Shown in pieces: positions 61,327-64,000 of a DNA stretch of 64,000 nucleotides (its first letter is position 1; the number at the start of each line of letters is the position of its first letter). The stretch comes from Bacillota bacterium. Lineage in GTDB: Bacteria > Bacillota > Clostridia > Lachnospirales > Lachnospiraceae. The stretch covers positions 1 through 64,000 of the forward strand of contig CABJAN010000015.1 in the NCBI GenBank assembly GCA_902363515.1, given 5' to 3'. Made by a program: the position numbers and the translations under genes. The notes under the pieces were generated by a model that saw nothing but the letters and a program-made list of their open reading frames with translations, searched no databases and had not been told where the DNA came from.

Positions 61327-62154
61327 CTATCCTTTCAATCCTGAAAAGGTAATTCCTTCAATAAAATATCTCTGAGCCGCAAAATATACAATAATCATAG
61401 GAATAGTAATAACTGTTGCTACTGCCATTAAAAGGTTCCATTGACTGGTATGCTGTCCCATAAAGTTCTGAAGGGCAAGAGATACTGTTTTAAGTTCTGG
61501 TCTATCCAGATAAAGCAATGGTCCCATAAAATCATTCCAGGTATTCATAAATGTAAATACACCAACCGTACATAGTACAGGCTTTGCCATTGGCAAAATA
61601 ATCTTACTGTAAATCACAAAATAATTTGCTCCATCCACCAATGCCGCTTCATCATACTCCTTTGGAATTCCGCTGTAAAACTGTCTCACCAGAAAAACGT
61701 TAAATGCAGTTCCAAAAAAGCACGGAATTGTCAAGGGAAGAAACGTATTGTAACCACCTATAGCCTGCCAGATTAAAAACTGTGGTATCATAAGAACTGT
61801 ATATGGAATCATCATTGTTGATAACAAAAGGGCAAACCACAAATTTCTACCTTTAAACTTTAGTCTTGCAAATCCAAATCCAATAAAACTGGCACTAAAC
61901 ACAGCTCCTACCATATTAATTCCTACAATGATAATAGAATTCAAAAAATATCTTCCAAAAGAATCCTTCGTAAATGCTTCTATAAAATTATCAAAATTAA
62001 ATTGTGAAGGTATCCATTGTATAGGTACTGTTGTAATTTCACGATTAGTCATAAAGGAACTTCTCACCATCCAGAAAAACGGAAACAACATCATAATCGC
62101 AAGCACAATCAGTAAAAAGTAACTTATGACTTTTATTTTCTTCTTTTTATTCAT
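61327..62154 (-). CDS. sugar ABC transporter permease (MalG type)
   Basis: A CUT1 permease of 275 residues with six helices. The EAA loop is YDEAALVDGANYFVIYSKIILPM, and it ends FIEGITFSGLKG. I place the start at the ATG at 62154 (MNKKKKIKVISYFLL) because GAGGTGA lies five bases before it; longer in-frame starts overlap the upstream permease. It pairs with the MalF-type subunit encoded next to it. No ATPase is encoded nearby. Confidence 0.9.
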   Translation of the reverse strand: MNKKKKIKVISYFLLIVLAIMMLFPFFWMVRSSFMTNREITTVPIQWIPSQFNFDNFIEAFTKDSFGRYFLNSIIIVGINMVGAVFSASFIGFGFARLKFKGRNLWFALLLSTMMIPYTVLMIPQFLIWQAIGGYNTFLPLTIPCFFGTAFNVFLVRQFYSGIPKEYDEAALVDGANYFVIYSKIILPMAKPVLCTVGVFTFMNTWNDFMGPLLYLDRPELKTVSLALQNFMGQHTSQWNLLMAVATVITIPMIIVYFAAQRYFIEGITFSGLKG

Positions 62155-62164
62155 CTTACTCACC

Positions 62165-63076
62165 TCAGTCCCCATTTTCATAAACGACCCATTTTTTTTG
62201 TGATTTAAATACAATTAATGTCAAGACTGCAATAATTACAAAAAATACCCAGGACATAGCTGCTGAATATCCCATTCTGGATTGCTTAAAGGCTGTTCTA
62301 TACACCATAAGAGAATAGAACAAGGTTGCATTTGCCGGTCCTCCATCTGTCATAATATATGCCTGAGTGAATACCTGCATAGAATTAATAATAGCCATAA
62401 CAAAATTATAGAAAATAATAGGAGTCATCATTGGTATTGTAATATGTACGAATCTCGCCACCATCCCTGCTCCATCTATTTCTGCCGCTTCATAAAGCTG
62501 CCTTGAGACACCTTGAAGCCCCGCTAAATAAATAACTACCGTATTTCCTGCTGCCCAAAGTGCCATAACTGCCAGAGATGGTACTGCTCCAGTTTCACTG
62601 AAAATAAAATTCTGTGCGGGCAATCCCAAAGCTTTTAAAATACTGTTTAAAAGCCCATACATAGGATTATAGATATACATCCATACTGCCGCACTGGCAA
62701 CCACCGGTACAATAGAAGGGATATAAAAAATCGCTCTAAATACAGATATGCCCTTTACTTTTGTATTTAAAAGCATAGCCACCAGGAGAGGTATGCACGT
62801 TATAAGCGGAACGCTTAGCAATGTGTAATACAGTGTCACCTTCAAGGATTGTAAAAATAACGGATCTTTAAATAACATAATATAGTTTTCAAGTCCTATA
62901 AATTGCTTCTCGCTAATAACATCCCATTTTGTAAAGCTTACTCCAAGACTAAATAACATAGGTCCAAAACTAAAACAAATAAGTCCTATAATAGCTGGTG
63001 CGATAAAAAAATATCCCCATTTCATTTGTGCTTTTTCTTTTGCACTGATTTTATTTTTCTGAAAAATTTTATGCAT
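62165..63076 (-). CDS. sugar ABC transporter permease (MalF type)
   Basis: A 303-residue CUT1 permease with six helices. The first is YFFIAPAIIGLICFSFGPML. The EAA loop is LYEAAEIDGAGMVARFVHITIPM. The ATG at 63076 has AGGAGG nine bases upstream, so it is preferred over the in-frame ATG at 63097. It sits 32 bases after the binding-protein gene. Confidence 0.9.
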   Translation of the reverse strand: MHKIFQKNKISAKEKAQMKWGYFFIAPAIIGLICFSFGPMLFSLGVSFTKWDVISEKQFIGLENYIMLFKDPLFLQSLKVTLYYTLLSVPLITCIPLLVAMLLNTKVKGISVFRAIFYIPSIVPVVASAAVWMYIYNPMYGLLNSILKALGLPAQNFIFSETGAVPSLAVMALWAAGNTVVIYLAGLQGVSRQLYEAAEIDGAGMVARFVHITIPMMTPIIFYNFVMAIINSMQVFTQAYIMTDGGPANATLFYSLMVYRTAFKQSRMGYSAAMSWVFFVIIAVLTLIVFKSQKKWVVYENGD

Positions 63077-63108
63077 GTACTGACACCTCCTCTGCATGAA
63101 ACCTGGTT

Positions 63109-64000
63109 TTAATCCCAGGTTCCCTGCAATTCAGAAGATACATCTACACCTTTCAACGCTTCCTCTGCACTCTGTTCTCCTAACCATACGTTATCTAAAA
63201 GCGGTACAATTGTATTATCAACAATAACAGGGAAATTTTTCAATGTTACATTTTCTCCTACACGTGTATTTTCCTGTTGTAAAATATTACGAAATGCCTC
63301 ACAATTTTGTGTCTCATCAACTGTAGTATACGTAGACATCCAGGCTTTTTCATTTTCACCGCCATCAAAAACATTTACTGTATGAGGAAGTCCACCAAGA
63401 GCTACCTCATTTTCTTTTGATGCCTTAATTGCATTATTGAAATCTGTATAATAGCAGAAAAAGTCAAACGCTTCCTCATTTTCTGCATCCTTTGGTGACA
63501 TACAGATACCTGCACCCCAGCTCATATTAGCCGGATGGTCAAATGCCGGAATCTGGGCAACACCCACATCAAATGCCTCATTAGAATAATTTCCAAGCGC
63601 CCAGGAACCGTCAATCAGCATTGCCACCTGTCCATTCATCAACATTGTAGTCTTATCTGCAAAAGCTCCTTTCGCCATTGCCAGAGATGGTGCGCATTGG
63701 TTTTTTGTAGATAAGTCCGCAATAGACTGAATAACTTCTAATCCCTCTTTACTGTTTATCTTTAGCTCTGTTCCATCATCACTGGCAATTGCTGCACCAT
63801 TCGTATATAACAGTGGCATAAACACATTCCAATCTGTAGGCATCATCGTACCATATACACTGACATTATCCACATCAAATCCTGATTGTTCTGGTGTTTT
63901 CCCTGAACTATCTTTTGTCAGCTTTCTTGCATTTTCTACAAATTCTTCCCATGTCCATGGATTTTCTGCATCCGTAGAAGGGAACTCAATGCCTGCTTCT
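63109..64000 (-). CDS. ABC sugar-binding protein, cut by the window edge
   Basis: The C-terminal 296 residues of a family 1 extracellular solute-binding protein. The frame is open to the window edge without an upstream start, beginning EAGIEFPSTDAENPWTWEEF, so the signal peptide and N-terminus lie outside. Typical features are the TWEEFVENARKLTKD helix, MLMNGQVAMLIDGSWALGNY and WGAGICMSPKDAENEEAFDFF. A GTG at 63873 is internal, not the start. It is upstream of two permeases and a GH63-like glucosidase, so an alpha-glucoside ligand is likely. Confidence 0.9.
   Translation of the reverse strand, partial: EAGIEFPSTDAENPWTWEEFVENARKLTKDSSGKTPEQSGFDVDNVSVYGTMMPTDWNVFMPLLYTNGAAIASDDGTELKINSKEGLEVIQSIADLSTKNQCAPSLAMAKGAFADKTTMLMNGQVAMLIDGSWALGNYSNEAFDVGVAQIPAFDHPANMSWGAGICMSPKDAENEEAFDFFCYYTDFNNAIKASKENEVALGGLPHTVNVFDGGENEKAWMSTYTTVDETQNCEAFRNILQQENTRVGENVTLKNFPVIVDNTIVPLLDNVWLGEQSAEEALKGVDVSSELQGTWD

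Overview
The window looks like chromosome from an anaerobic gut Firmicute of the Lachnospiraceae (Blautia-like). I infer this from moderate-to-low GC, strong AGGAGG-type ribosome binding sites, a DUF5688 protein, an infC-rpmI-rplT operon with an AUU start, a T-box in front of thrS, Rnf-type membrane redox genes and clostridial-type citrate synthase and YqeG. I see no rRNA or tRNA genes, CRISPR array, insertion sequence or prophage. Most genes lie on the minus strand.

Layout. 0-8 kb: housekeeping genes (DUF5688, efp, yqeG, citrate synthase, topB, DAHP synthase, a Sel1-repeat protein). 8-12.4 kb: a plus-strand MoxR / DUF58 / transglutaminase operon. 12.4-18 kb: an MTA/SAH nucleosidase gene broken by an in-frame stop, an AAA ATPase, an Rpn-family nuclease, and a small operon of a nitrilase-family amidase, an unknown protein, a DUF1653 protein and a HAD hydrolase. 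18-22.3 kb: a MarR regulator with a two-gene heterodimeric ABC exporter and a palindromic operator at its promoter. 22.5-26.4 kb: aroK, MATE, rarA and a polysaccharide deacetylase. 26.5-32 kb: apbE facing a reduced Rnf-like cluster (RnfC, RnfD, an enlarged FMN-binding protein with two duplicated inserts, and one Rnf-Nqr membrane subunit). 32-39.6 kb: a flavodoxin/ferredoxin fusion, rplT-rpmI-infC, an amino-acid symporter, DUF1540, thrS with its T-box, and a YdcF protein.

40.3-52.9 kb is a 12-gene operon for peptidoglycan-derived amino sugars. It holds a MurR/RpiR regulator, MurQ etherase, a binding-protein ABC importer without its ATPase, a BadF-type sugar kinase, a ROK kinase, a GH4 phospho-glycosidase, a GNAT protein, a PIG-L deacetylase, and NamZ- and NagZ-type exo-glycosidases. 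Neither NamZ nor NagZ has a visible signal peptide, so import followed by cytosolic breakdown is the likely route. The kinase + deacetylase + GH4 set recalls the deacetylate-then-hydrolyse logic of the enterobacterial chb system, but without a PTS.

53-57.3 kb: an M20 amidohydrolase with a YfcC-type transporter and a convergent putative regulator. 57.4-57.7 kb: a compact type I toxin-antitoxin-like locus encoding a 28-residue holin-like toxin, with a convergent antisense RNA whose 5' leader resembles the toxin mRNA leader. 57.8-64 kb: alpha-glucoside use (GH13, a GH63-like glucosidase, two ABC permeases and a binding protein cut by the window edge).

The most unusual items are the reduced Rnf cluster with its three-site flavoprotein, the amino-sugar operon with its GH4/deacetylase/acetyltransferase module, the broken nucleosidase gene and the mirrored toxin-antitoxin locus.
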